From Pseudomonas sp. TH31 (GTDB lineage Bacteria; Pseudomonadota; Gammaproteobacteria; Pseudomonadales; Pseudomonadaceae), in assembly GCF_016650815.1 (NCBI RefSeq), contig NZ_JAEKEZ010000032.1, positions 36,350-100,349 of the forward strand: 64,000 nucleotides of DNA. Direction: 5' to 3'. Made by a program: the position numbers and the translations under genes. The notes under the pieces were generated by a model. That model had not been told where the DNA came from and searched no databases. It worked only from the letters and a program-made list of their open reading frames with translations. Numbering within the stretch: the first letter of the stretch is position 1; each line of letters begins with the position of its first letter. Positions 36,262-44,688 of the stretch are shown piece after piece.

Positions 36262-36753
36262 ATGAACCATTACGTTACGCCCGACCTGTGCGACGCCTAT
36301 CCGGAGCTGGTGCAGGTGCTGGAGCCGATGTTCAGCAATTTCGGCGGCCGTGATTCTTTCGGCGGCGAAATCGTGACCATCAAATGTTTCGAAGACAACT
36401 CGCGGGTCAAGGAACAGGTCGAACTCAAGGGTAATGGCAAGGTGCTGGTGGTCGACGGTGGCGGTTCCCTGCGTCATGCGTTGCTGGGGGACATGCTGGC
36501 CGAGAAAGCCGCGAAAAACGGTTGGGAAGGGCTGGTGATCTACGGTTGCATCCGCGACATCGATATCCTCGCGCAGACCGATCTGGGCGTGCAGGCCCTC
36601 GCTACCCACCCGAGGAAGTCCGACAGGCGCGGGCTCGGCGACCTTAATGTTCCGGTGACCTTCGCCGGCGTGACGTTCCATCCAGGTCATTACATTTATG
36701 CGGACAACAACGGTGTGATCATCTCGCCAAGCCCGCTGAAGATGCCTGAATAA
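36262..36753 (+). CDS. rraA: RraA-family protein (RNase E activity regulator or 4-hydroxy-4-methyl-2-oxoglutarate aldolase)
   Basis: A 163-residue protein of normal RraA length. The segments TPDLCDAYPELVQVLEPMF, GNGKVLVVDGGGSLRHALLG and GWEGLVIYGCIRDIDIL match the family. E. coli RraA binds RNase E and inhibits it. Pseudomonas and plant relatives with the GxxR/D metal site (here YGCIRDID) can act as aldolases on oxaloacetate-type substrates, so the biochemical role is open. TTTACAGGAG precedes ATG 36262. It lies just upstream of cmaX. Confidence 0.9.
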   Translation: MNHYVTPDLCDAYPELVQVLEPMFSNFGGRDSFGGEIVTIKCFEDNSRVKEQVELKGNGKVLVVDGGGSLRHALLGDMLAEKAAKNGWEGLVIYGCIRDIDILAQTDLGVQALATHPRKSDRRGLGDLNVPVTFAGVTFHPGHYIYADNNGVIISPSPLKMPE

Positions 36754-36792
36754 AGCGTCGATGCGAATTTTCGTGGCAAGCATGGGGTGAGG

Positions 36793-37788
36793 ATGTTCGA
36801 GGAAGAAAACGCGCAGTGGGGGCTGGTGCATGCCCTGGTGCTTGACGGTAAAGGCGGTGCGCGTTCGATAGCCCGGACTGAACTCGATGACTTGCAACTG
36901 CAGGCCCATGAAAGCCTGTGGCTGCACTGGGATCGCAGTCACCCGCAAACCCAGACCTGGCTGCGTAAATCCAGCGGTCTGAGCGAATTCAGCTGTGACC
37001 TGTTGCTCGAAGAAAACACCCGGCCTCGGCTTTTACAGCTTTCCGACAGCGAACTGCTGCTATTTTTGCGCGGGATCAACATGAATCCCGGTGCCGAGCC
37101 GGAAGACATGGTCTCGGTGCGCATTTTTGCCGCGGCCCAGCGGGTCATTTCTCTGCGTTTGCGCCCGTTGCGCGCCACCGACGAATTGTTGGTGCAGCTT
37201 ACGGAAGGCAAGGGACCGAAAACCGCCTCCGAACTCATCCTTTATATGGCTCAGTACCTGACCAATAAGGTCCAGGATCTGATCACTTGCCTCTCGGAAA
37301 TCGTCGATGAGGAAGAAGAAAAACTGGATGCCGACGAACGGTATACACCCGAGCACGGCGCGATTTTGCAGATTCGTCGCAGGGCGGCCGGGCTGAAACG
37401 TTTCCTTGCACCTCAACGGGATATTTTCGGACAGCTGACGCGTATAAAACTGCCCTGGTTTGTCGACGATGACGGCGATTACTGGAACGAATTGAACAAC
37501 AGTCTGACCCGCTATCTCGAAGAGCTGGAATTGACCCGGGAGCGGGTGGGCCTGGTCCTGGAGACCGAAGACCGGCGTTTGAGCGTGCGCATGAACCGCA
37601 CGATGTACCGCTTCGGGATCATCACCGGGATCTTTTTGCCGATGAGTTTTCTGACCGGTCTTTTGGGTATCAATGTCGGCGGCATTCCGTTCTCTGGCAA
37701 CCCGTATGGCTTCGTGATCGCCTGCCTGATGATGGTCTCGGTGGCGCTTGGTCAGTGGTGGTTATTCCGACGTTTGCGCTGGGTGTGA
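36793..37788 (+). CDS. cmaX: CorA-like divalent-cation transporter CmaX
   Basis: A 331-residue inner-membrane transporter. A large cytosolic domain is rich in charged helices, followed by two C-terminal membrane helices with the CorA-type GIN signature (TGLLGINVGGIP) between them. ZntB-like zinc carriers share this form, so Mg2+, Zn2+ or another divalent ion is possible. ATG 36793 follows GGGGTGAGG; a GTG at 36787 is also in frame. It is first in the cmaX-crfX-cmpX group upstream of sigX-oprF, known in P. fluorescens and P. aeruginosa, which supports the name over zntB. Confidence 0.87.
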   Translation: MFEEENAQWGLVHALVLDGKGGARSIARTELDDLQLQAHESLWLHWDRSHPQTQTWLRKSSGLSEFSCDLLLEENTRPRLLQLSDSELLLFLRGINMNPGAEPEDMVSVRIFAAAQRVISLRLRPLRATDELLVQLTEGKGPKTASELILYMAQYLTNKVQDLITCLSEIVDEEEEKLDADERYTPEHGAILQIRRRAAGLKRFLAPQRDIFGQLTRIKLPWFVDDDGDYWNELNNSLTRYLEELELTRERVGLVLETEDRRLSVRMNRTMYRFGIITGIFLPMSFLTGLLGINVGGIPFSGNPYGFVIACLMMVSVALGQWWLFRRLRWV

Positions 37789-37852
37789 TTGATGAGCCAT
37801 GTGACCCGAGCAAATTTGATCGCGTCTTTCACAGATATCACGAGAGGTGCGT

Positions 37853-38101
37853 ATGCACGATCCGTTTGAACAGTCTTTACGTGACATGCTCAAGGCATCT
37901 CCGTCCACTCGGGACGACGATGCGTGCTTGGGCCGCGTACTCAAAACCGCCAACCGCCAGGTCGGCGCTGGCGATCTATTCAGCCTGCTGGGCCGCTGGT
38001 TGCCCGCGCTGATGATTGCCTTGAACAACGGATCGGCCCACGTCATGCCGGTTTCCCGTCACCGTAAACCTACCGTTCGCACTGCTGATAAGGCTGATTG
38101 A
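37853..38101 (+). CDS. crfX: CrfX protein
   Basis: An 82-residue small protein between cmaX and cmpX. ATG 37853 (MHDPFEQSLRDMLKASPS) is preceded by GAGAGGTG. It has one short hydrophobic stretch (LFSLLGRWLPALMIALNN) and a basic C-terminus. The position and size identify it as CrfX, a conserved Pseudomonas protein of unknown function in the sigX region. Its TGA is 2 bp upstream of the cmpX ATG, so the two are probably co-translated. Confidence 0.82.
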   Translation: MHDPFEQSLRDMLKASPSTRDDDACLGRVLKTANRQVGAGDLFSLLGRWLPALMIALNNGSAHVMPVSRHRKPTVRTADKAD

Positions 38102-38103
38102 AT

Positions 38104-38928
38104 ATGGAACTTGATCTCTGGACTCAGAGCCTCGTCACTGCAATGACTGCGTTGTGGACCAAGGTTGCGAATTTCATTCCGAACCTGTTCGGCGCACTGG
38201 TAGTGCTGCTGTTGGGTTTCGTCGTGGCCAAGCTGCTGGACACGTTGTTGTCCAAATTGCTCGCCAAACTGGGCCTCGATCGCCTGATGGGCGGTACCGG
38301 TCTGACCAAACTGCTGTCCCGTGCCGGCCTTCAAGTGCCGATTTCGACCCTGATCGGCAAAATCGTCTATTGGTTCGTTTTGCTGATTTTCCTGGTGTCA
38401 GCCGCCGAATCCCTTGGACTTGAGAGAGTTTCAGCTACGCTGGATATGCTTGCGCTGTATTTGCCGAAGGTATTTGGCGCCGCGCTGGTGTTGCTGGTAG
38501 GTGTTTTGCTGGCGCAACTGGCCAACGGGCTGGTGCGCGGTGCGGCAGAGGGCGTAGGGCTGGATTACGCGTCGGGACTGGGGCGAATTGCCCAGGGCCT
38601 GGTGATTATCATCAGTTTGTCGGTTGCGATCAGCCAGTTGGAGGTCAAGACTGACCTGCTGAACCATGTGATCGTGATCGTATTGATTACCGTTGGTCTG
38701 GCGGTTGCGCTGGCCATGGGCTTGGGAAGCCGGGAAATTGCCGGTCAGATCCTTGCGGGAATCTATGTGCGTGAGTTGTATCAGGTTGGGCAACAAGTGC
38801 GTGTTGGCGAGGTCGAAGGCCAGATCGAAGAGATCGGCACGGTTAAAACCACATTGCTGACCGATGAGGGTGAGCTAGTCTCTCTCTCCAATCGGATTCT
38901 CCTGGAGCAGCATGTGAGTAGCCGCTAA
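38104..38928 (+). CDS. cmpX: CmpX, small-conductance mechanosensitive-channel-like protein
   Basis: A 274-residue inner-membrane protein with about five helices (FIPNLFGALVVLLLGFVVAK, YWFVLLIFLVSAAESL, VFGAALVLLVGVLLAQLANG, GLVIIISLSVAISQL and IVIVLITVGLAVALAMGLGS). The C-terminal soluble part, GQQVRVGEVEGQIEEIGTV, matches the beta domain of MscS-type channels. CmpX affects membrane state and SigX activity in other Pseudomonas. It ends 87 bp before sigX. I prefer ATG 38104 to the TTG at 38098. Confidence 0.88.
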   Translation: MELDLWTQSLVTAMTALWTKVANFIPNLFGALVVLLLGFVVAKLLDTLLSKLLAKLGLDRLMGGTGLTKLLSRAGLQVPISTLIGKIVYWFVLLIFLVSAAESLGLERVSATLDMLALYLPKVFGAALVLLVGVLLAQLANGLVRGAAEGVGLDYASGLGRIAQGLVIIISLSVAISQLEVKTDLLNHVIVIVLITVGLAVALAMGLGSREIAGQILAGIYVRELYQVGQQVRVGEVEGQIEEIGTVKTTLLTDEGELVSLSNRILLEQHVSSR

Positions 38929-39015
38929 CCCGGCAAACCCTGCTAATGTATGCCGCCGCAAAATGCCCTGATAGGGCTGCGGCGGACATTGACCTGACTG
39001 TCGGCCAGACTTGTT

Positions 39016-39606
39016 TTGAATAAAGCTCAATCGCTCTCCACGCGCTACGACCCCCGCGAGCTCTCTGATGAGGAGCTGGTCGCGCGCTCGCATACCGAGC
39101 TGTTTCACGTAACACGCGCCTATGAAGAACTGATGCGGCGTTACCAACGAACATTATTTAACGTTTGTGCACGATATCTTGGGAACGATCGCGACGCAGA
39201 TGATGTCTGTCAGGAAGTGATGTTGAAGGTGTTGTACGGCCTGAAGAATTTCGAGGGGAAATCGAAGTTCAAGACATGGCTATATAGCATCACGTACAAC
39301 GAATGCATCACGCAGTATCGGAAGGAACGGCGAAAGCGTCGCTTGATGGACGCTTTGAGTCTGGACCCCCTCGAGGAAGCGTCTGAAGAAAAGACGCCGA
39401 AACCCGAGGACAAGGGTGGACTCGATCGCTGGCTGGTGTATGTGAACCCGATTGACCGTGAAATTCTGGTGCTACGATTTGTCGCAGAGCTGGAATTTCA
39501 GGAGATCGCAGACATCATGCACATGGGTTTGAGTGCTACAAAAATGCGGTACAAACGCGCTCTAGATAAATTACGTGAGAAATTTGCAGGCGTTGCTGAA
39601 ACTTAG
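39016..39606 (+). CDS. sigX: ECF sigma factor SigX
   Basis: A 196-residue ECF sigma factor. Region 2 (YEELMRRYQRTLFNVCARYL, DADDVCQEVMLKVLYGL, KTWLYSITYNECI) and region 4 (DREILVLRFVAELEFQEIAD, SATKMRYKRALDKLREKF) are clear, joined by an acidic linker. The start is TTG 39016 (NKAQSLSTRYDPREL). It directs transcription of oprF and of membrane-lipid genes in response to envelope state. It is followed by oprF. No anti-sigma gene is visible next to it, as is usual for sigX. Confidence 0.95.
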   Translation: MNKAQSLSTRYDPRELSDEELVARSHTELFHVTRAYEELMRRYQRTLFNVCARYLGNDRDADDVCQEVMLKVLYGLKNFEGKSKFKTWLYSITYNECITQYRKERRKRRLMDALSLDPLEEASEEKTPKPEDKGGLDRWLVYVNPIDREILVLRFVAELEFQEIADIMHMGLSATKMRYKRALDKLREKFAGVAET

Positions 39607-39713
39607 TTCAGCGCAAATATCTCTTACGTGTAGGCAAGTTCTGATAGACTTGCCGCCGAGTTGTCCCCCGGTTTGAGGGACTGCTTTACAATCACCAGAT
39701 GGGGATTTAACGG

Positions 39714-40763
39714 ATGAAACTGAAAAACACCTTGGGCTTGGCCATTGGTTCTCTTATTGCCGCTACTTCGTTCGGCGTTCTGGCACAAGGCCAAGGCGCA
39801 GTTGAAGGCGAGCTTAACTACAAGAAGCAGTACAACGACAGTGTTAGTCACGTCGAAGACGGCTTCAACCCAGGCGCCAAAATCGGTTACTTCCTGACCG
39901 ACGACGTGTCGATTAACCTCGGCTACGACACCAACAACCACACCCGTTCGAACGACGGCACTGGCAGCCAGAAAATCAAAGGCGACAACTTTGGTCTGAC
40001 CGCTCAGTACCACTTCAACAACGCTGGTGACGCTCTGCGCCCATACGTTGAAGGCGGCGTTAAGCACGGCAGCCTGACCAACGTAGCCGCTGACGGCCAC
40101 ACCGGTCGCGACCAGTCGACTTTCCTGACTGCTGGCGCTGGCGTTAAGTACTACTTCGCCGAAAACTTCTTCGCCCGTGCTGGCGTTGAAGCTGACTACA
40201 AACTGGACAACGGCAAGTGGGACTACGCTCCTTCCGTTGGCCTGGGCGTGAACTTCGGTGGCGGCAACAAGCCTGCTGCTGCTCCAGTTCCAGCTCCAGC
40301 TGAAGTCTGCACCGACAGCGACAACGATGGCGTTTGCGACAACGTTGACAAGTGCCCGAACACCCCAGCCAACGTAACTGTTGACGCTGACGGCTGCCCG
40401 GCAGTTGCTGAAGTTGTTCGTGTTGAGCTGGACGTTAAGTTCGACTTCAACAAGTCGGTCGTTAAGCCTAACAGCTACGCTGACATCAAGAACCTCGCTG
40501 ACTTCATGAAGCAGTACCCATCCACCACCACTACTGTTGAAGGTCACACTGACTCCGTCGGTCCTGACGCTTACAACCAGAAACTGTCCGAGCGTCGTGC
40601 AAGCGCCGTTAAACAAGTTCTGACCAACCAGTACGGTGTTTCGCCATCCCGCGTTCAGTCTGTTGGCTACGGCGAATCCCGCCCAGTTGCTGACAACAAA
40701 ACTGAAGCTGGTCGCGCTGTTAACCGTCGCGTAGAAGCGAAGGTTGAAGCTCAAGCTAAGTAA
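39714..40763 (+). CDS. oprF: Major outer-membrane porin OprF
   Basis: A 349-residue outer-membrane protein. A signal peptide (cleavage after FGVLA, near residue 24) precedes an N-terminal eight-strand OmpA-like barrel to about residue 185. Next come a Pro/Ala linker, an Asp-rich calcium-type segment with two Cys pairs (VCTDSDNDGVCDNVDKCPNT), and a C-terminal OmpA peptidoglycan-binding domain (VEGHTDSVGPDAYNQKLSER, with Asp and Arg for diaminopimelate). It serves as porin, structural anchor and stress sensor. GGGGATTTAACGG precedes ATG 39714. A strong terminator follows. Codon use is visibly that of a highly expressed gene. Confidence 0.97.
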   Translation: MKLKNTLGLAIGSLIAATSFGVLAQGQGAVEGELNYKKQYNDSVSHVEDGFNPGAKIGYFLTDDVSINLGYDTNNHTRSNDGTGSQKIKGDNFGLTAQYHFNNAGDALRPYVEGGVKHGSLTNVAADGHTGRDQSTFLTAGAGVKYYFAENFFARAGVEADYKLDNGKWDYAPSVGLGVNFGGGNKPAAAPVPAPAEVCTDSDNDGVCDNVDKCPNTPANVTVDADGCPAVAEVVRVELDVKFDFNKSVVKPNSYADIKNLADFMKQYPSTTTTVEGHTDSVGPDAYNQKLSERRASAVKQVLTNQYGVSPSRVQSVGYGESRPVADNKTEAGRAVNRRVEAKVEAQAK

Positions 40764-40780
40764 TTAGTTTGTAGCGCTGA

Positions 40781-40805
40781 AAAGCCCGGCTCAGGCCGGG
40801 CTTTT
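40781..40805 (+). terminator. Rho-independent terminator of oprF
   Basis: AAAGCCCGGC and GCCGGGCTTTT form a strong stem with a 3-4 nt loop, starting 18 bp after the oprF stop. Confidence 0.85.
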
Positions 40806-40855
40806 CTTTGTCTGCGATTTGGTATTTCCGTCTGGATTGAGCGGTGTTCCGAACG

Positions 40856-40936
40856 AATCGCAGCCTACGGCAGCGCCTACAGAGCCGTACACCGAACCCA
40901 TGTAGGAGCTGCCGCAGGCTGCGATCTTTTGATCTG
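40856..40936. repeat. REPIN, family B, overlapping the 3' end of cobA
   Basis: GAATCGCAGCCTACGGCAGC ... CCTAC faces GTAGGAGCTGCCGCAGGCTG ... GATCTTTTGATC. The right arm encodes the last residues of cobA, and the stop codon of cobA lies inside the repeat. Confidence 0.85.
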
Positions 40937-41644
40937 GCTCAAAGCAGCTACCGCCCCGATTACCAAAATCGCCGGGCTTTTCAATTCAAAGGCGCTGGCA
41001 TCGTCCTCCATCGCAGTCAGATCGCTCCGACATTCCCGCTGATGCACCAATGAAGCATTTTCAATCATCGCCACGGGCGTATCAGCCGCCATTCCCCCCG
41101 CCAGCAATTGCTCGCGGATCTCACCCAGCTTCGCCACCCCCATGTAAATCACCAGCGTCGTGCCACCCTGGGCCAGGGCTTGCCAGTTCAGGCTGCTGTC
41201 GTCCTGGGTGTGGGCGGTGACCAGCGTTACGCCGCGTGCCACGCCGCGCAGGGTCAGCGGGATATCGCATTGCGTTGCGCCAGCCAGTCCGGCGGTGATG
41301 CCATTGACCAATTCAACCTCGATCCCACGCTCGCGCAGCCACTGCGCCTCTTCGCCGCCGCGACCAAAAATGCACGGATCACCACCTTTTAGTCGTACCA
41401 CGCATTTGCCATGGCGGGCATAACGCAGCATCAACCGATGAATGAAGGCTTGCGGCGTGGAACGACAGCCGCCGCGCTTGCCGACGGGAATGATTCGGGC
41501 ACCAGGGCAATGCTCCAGAACCGCTTCGTTGACCAAGTCATCGATCAGCACCACATCCGCTTCCCTCAATGCTCGAACAGCCTTGAGGGTCAGCAATTCG
41601 GGGTCGCCGGGACCCGCACCCACCAGCCAGACTTTTGCGCTCAT
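40877..41644 (-). CDS. cobA: Uroporphyrinogen-III C-methyltransferase (SUMT), C-terminus made from a REP
   Basis: A 255-residue enzyme that methylates uroporphyrinogen III to precorrin-2, needed for the sirohaem of NirB and for cobalamin. Motifs include VWLVGAGPGDPELLTLKA, the VVRLKGGDPCIFGRGGEEA SAM site, and GITAGLAGATQCDIPLTLRG. After VIGAVAAL the final 20 residues (SQIKRSQPAAAP...) are the translation of a family B REP, so the native C-terminus has been replaced or extended. ATG 41644 follows GAGGAAAA. It starts 10 bp after the nitrate reductase stop, so it belongs to the nirBD operon, which makes functional sense. Confidence 0.93.
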   Translation of the reverse strand: MSAKVWLVGAGPGDPELLTLKAVRALREADVVLIDDLVNEAVLEHCPGARIIPVGKRGGCRSTPQAFIHRLMLRYARHGKCVVRLKGGDPCIFGRGGEEAQWLRERGIEVELVNGITAGLAGATQCDIPLTLRGVARGVTLVTAHTQDDSSLNWQALAQGGTTLVIYMGVAKLGEIREQLLAGGMAADTPVAMIENASLVHQRECRSDLTAMEDDASAFELKSPAILVIGAVAALSQIKRSQPAAAPTWVRCTAL

Positions 41645-41654
41645 CGTATTTTCC

Positions 41655-44371
41655 TCACGAGATGACGGCGACTGGCTGCGCAGTGGCGGCCAGCAAATGC
41701 TTGATTTCCGGGACGCAGGAGCCGCATTGAGTGCCGCAGCCCAGTTCTTGTTTCAGGCCTTGCAAATCCAGGCCACGGCGGATGCCGGCGCAGACCGCGC
41801 TTTGGCTGACGTTTTTGCAGTTACACAGGATTTTGTTACCGGCGGTTGGCGTGTCGACGTTGCCCGGTGGTGCGCTTAATGGCGCCAGCAACCAGCGCCG
41901 CAGTTGCTCGTCGGCCCGGCCTTCGAGCCACAGGCTTTGCAACCAGTGTTGGGCGAGGGTTTCGCCTGCCAGGCGAATCGCGGTGATCCGGCCGTTCTCG
42001 ATGCGCACCCGTTTGCCGATGGCGCGTCGCGGGTCGTCGTAGGCCAATACCGGGCCATCGTTGAGCCCCAGGCATTGATCGATATCACGCAGTAATTGCG
42101 CCTCGGGCGGCGTGGCGCTGGCAGCGCGTATCAGCAGCGCGGGACGTTCACGCCCTGCCAGGCTGAGGCTGACATAGGAAAACGCCTCACAGAGTGGTCG
42201 CAGGGTCTCAAAATGTTGCTGAATATTGCCTTCGATCAGGGCGAAAAGGTGCCAAGGCAGTTGCACCGGTTCCAGGCGCACGCCGCTGTGTTTGAGTTCC
42301 GGTTGTTTGGACAGCGGGTCGAATGCCGGTTGAGTAATTGTATTGACGCCACCCTTGAGAAAACGATCACCCCAGTGCATCGGCAGAAAGGCCTGGCCGG
42401 GACGCACGCTGTCGTCGCTGCCGACCGCCACAATCACCGCGCCGCGACGGCTTTTCAGGTTGACCAGATCGCCCGGTTGCAGCCGATGCCGGCGCAGTTC
42501 ATCCGGGTGCAGGCACAACACCGCTTCGCTGACGTGACCGAACAACTGCGCGGCGGTGCCGGTGCGGCTCATGCCGTGCCATTGATCCCGCAAGCGGCCG
42601 GTGATCAAGGTCAGCGGGAACCGAGCATCCCGTTGTTCCTTGGCGGCGCGGTACGGGTCGGCCACGAACTGCGCGCGGCCGCTGGCGGTCGGGAAAATCC
42701 CGTCCAGGTACAAGCGCGCCGTGCCTTCGCTGGCGCCGATGGGGAAGGGCCATTGCTGCGGGCCGATCCGGTCAAGCAAGGCATGACTGATACCAGACAG
42801 GTCCAGATCCCGGCCCAGGGTCAGTTGCTTATATTCGTCGAAGACCTGCGCCGCTGTGTCAAAGGCAAACAGGCCGGGCAGTGCGGGGCGCAGGCGTTTT
42901 TCCAGGCGTTGTGCGAAATCCACCGTGATCGCCCAATCAGATCGCGCCTCACCCGGTGCGCTAATGGCCTGGCGGACGTGGGAAATTCGCCGTTCGGAGT
43001 TAGTCACCGTGCCGTCCTTTTCTCCCCAGCTTGCGGCGGGCAGTAGCAGGTCGGCGAACGCGGCGGTTTCGGTGGTGCGAAAGGCTTCCTGCAGGACCAC
43101 AAACGGGCAGGCCTGCAGGGCGGCGCGCACATTGTTTTGATCCGGCAAGGATTGCGCGGGATTGGTGCAGGCAATCCACAGCGCTTTGATCTGACCGCTA
43201 CGCACCTGTTCAAACAGCTCGATGGCCGTGAGCCCGGGGTTTGCGGGCAGTTGCTCAACCCCCAATAAGCCGCTACTTCGGCGCGATGCTCGGCATTGGC
43301 GGCTTCGCGATGACCGGGCAGCAGGTTCGACAGACTGCCGGTTTCCCGACCGCCCATGGCGTTTGGCTGACCGGTCAGGGAGAAAGGTCCTGCGCCGGGG
43401 CGACCGATTTGCCCAGTGGCCAAGTGCAGATTGATCAGTGCGCTGTTTTTTGCGCTGCCGGCGGTGGACTGGTTCAGCCCCATGCACCACAGCGACAGGA
43501 AGCTCGGTGAAGTGCCAACCCATTCAGCGCATTGCTGCAATTGCTCGACGCCAATCCCGCATAACTGCGAAACCACCTGCGGGGTGTAATCGCGCACCAG
43601 GTTTTTCAGCTCGGGCAGGCCTTCGGTACGGGCCTTGATGAAGTCGCGGTCGATCCAATCTTCCCACAACAGCAGGTGCAAAATCCCGTGGAACAACGCG
43701 ACATCGGTGCCCGGCAGAATCGCCAGGTGCAGGTCAGCCAAATCGCAGGTGTCGGTACGACGTGGGTCGATGACGATGACTTTCATCCGGGGCCTGCGGG
43801 ATTTGGCCTCTTCCAGGCGACGAAACAGGACCGGGTGGGCGTAGGCCATGTTGCTGCCGACGATCATCACGCAGTCACTCAACTCCAGGTCTTCATAACT
43901 GCACGGTGGCGCGTCGGCGCCCAGGCTCCGCTTGTAACCGACCACCGCCGAAGACATGCACAGCCGAGAATTGCTGTCGATGTTGTTGGTGCCCACCAGC
44001 GCCCGCGCCAGTTTGTTGAAGGCGTAGTAGTCCTCGGTCAGCAACTGCCCTGAGATGTAGAACGCCACGCTGTCCGGGCCGTGTTCGGCGACGGTGGCGG
44101 CAAATACGTTGGCGGCGTGATCGAGGGCGGTATCCCAATCGGTGCGGCTGCGGGCCAGGCTTTTGCCCAGGCGCAGTTCCGGGTACAGCGCCCGGGCGGC
44201 CAGGTCGCCGGTCAGGTGCAGGGTCGAACCCTTGCTGCACAGTTTGCCGAAGTTGGCCGGGTGGGCCGGATCGCCGCTGACGCCAAGGATGCGCTCGCCG
44301 TCATGTTCGATCAGCACACCGCAACCGACCCCGCAGTAACAGCAGGTCGAGGCGGTGATTTGGCGGTCCAT
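41655..44371 (-). CDS. nasA: Assimilatory nitrate reductase catalytic subunit, frameshifted at 43259-43263
   Basis: Reduces nitrate to nitrite in the cytosol. The N-terminal 4Fe-4S site is CCYCGVGCG ... CSKG, followed by molybdopterin domains (NSRLCMSSAVVGYKRSLGAD, VIDPRRTDTCDLADLHL, LTGQPNAMGGRETGSLSNLL) and a C-terminal BFD-like 2Fe-2S domain (ILCNCKNVSQSAVCAGIRRG, CGTQCGSC). The frame breaks at AAYWG. Adding one C to the plus C5 run at 43259-43263 gives AAYWGVEQLPANPGLTAIEL and continues to 41655. The repaired length is 905 residues. The ATG at 44371 overlaps the nirD stop (TGATG). cobA follows. Confidence 0.9.
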
Positions 44372-44688
44372 CAGCCTGCATCCCGCATCGCCAACAGCAC
44401 CCGGCCATTCTCGACCCGTGCCCGATGGTGGTGGGCGCAACCGATGTCCGGAGCCTGGGCTTCGCCGGTTTGCAGGTCGATCTGCCAGTTGTGCAGCGGG
44501 CAGGCGACACGTTTTCCGTAGATCAAGCCTTGGGACAGCGGCCCGCCTTTATGCGGGCAGCGGTCATCGAGTGCGAAAACTTCGTCGTTGCTGGTACGAA
44601 AAATCGCGATGTCACCTTTCGGGCCGGCGATGATCCGCGAGCCGAGGGCATTGATTTCTTCCAGTGCGCAGATATCCAGCCAGTTCAT
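44371..44688 (-). CDS. nirD: Nitrite reductase (NADH) small subunit
   Basis: A 105-residue Rieske-type protein. The motif CPHKGGPLSQG ... CPLHNWQIDL carries the Cys-His pairs expected for a 2Fe-2S cluster. NirD-like proteins with these ligands are common in Pseudomonas, unlike the ligand-free E. coli form. It partners NirB in reduction of nitrite to ammonium. The ATG at 44688 overlaps the nirB TGA (ATGA) and its own stop overlaps the nitrate reductase ATG, so the three are tightly coupled. Confidence 0.93.
   Translation of the reverse strand: MNWLDICALEEINALGSRIIAGPKGDIAIFRTSNDEVFALDDRCPHKGGPLSQGLIYGKRVACPLHNWQIDLQTGEAQAPDIGCAHHHRARVENGRVLLAMRDAG

Noticed and set aside
39624..40754. 376-codon open frame on minus, opposite oprF
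   Set aside because: It exists because oprF uses a narrow codon set (highly expressed gene), which leaves its antisense frame free of stops. The composition is Val/Asn/Ser-rich and not protein-like.
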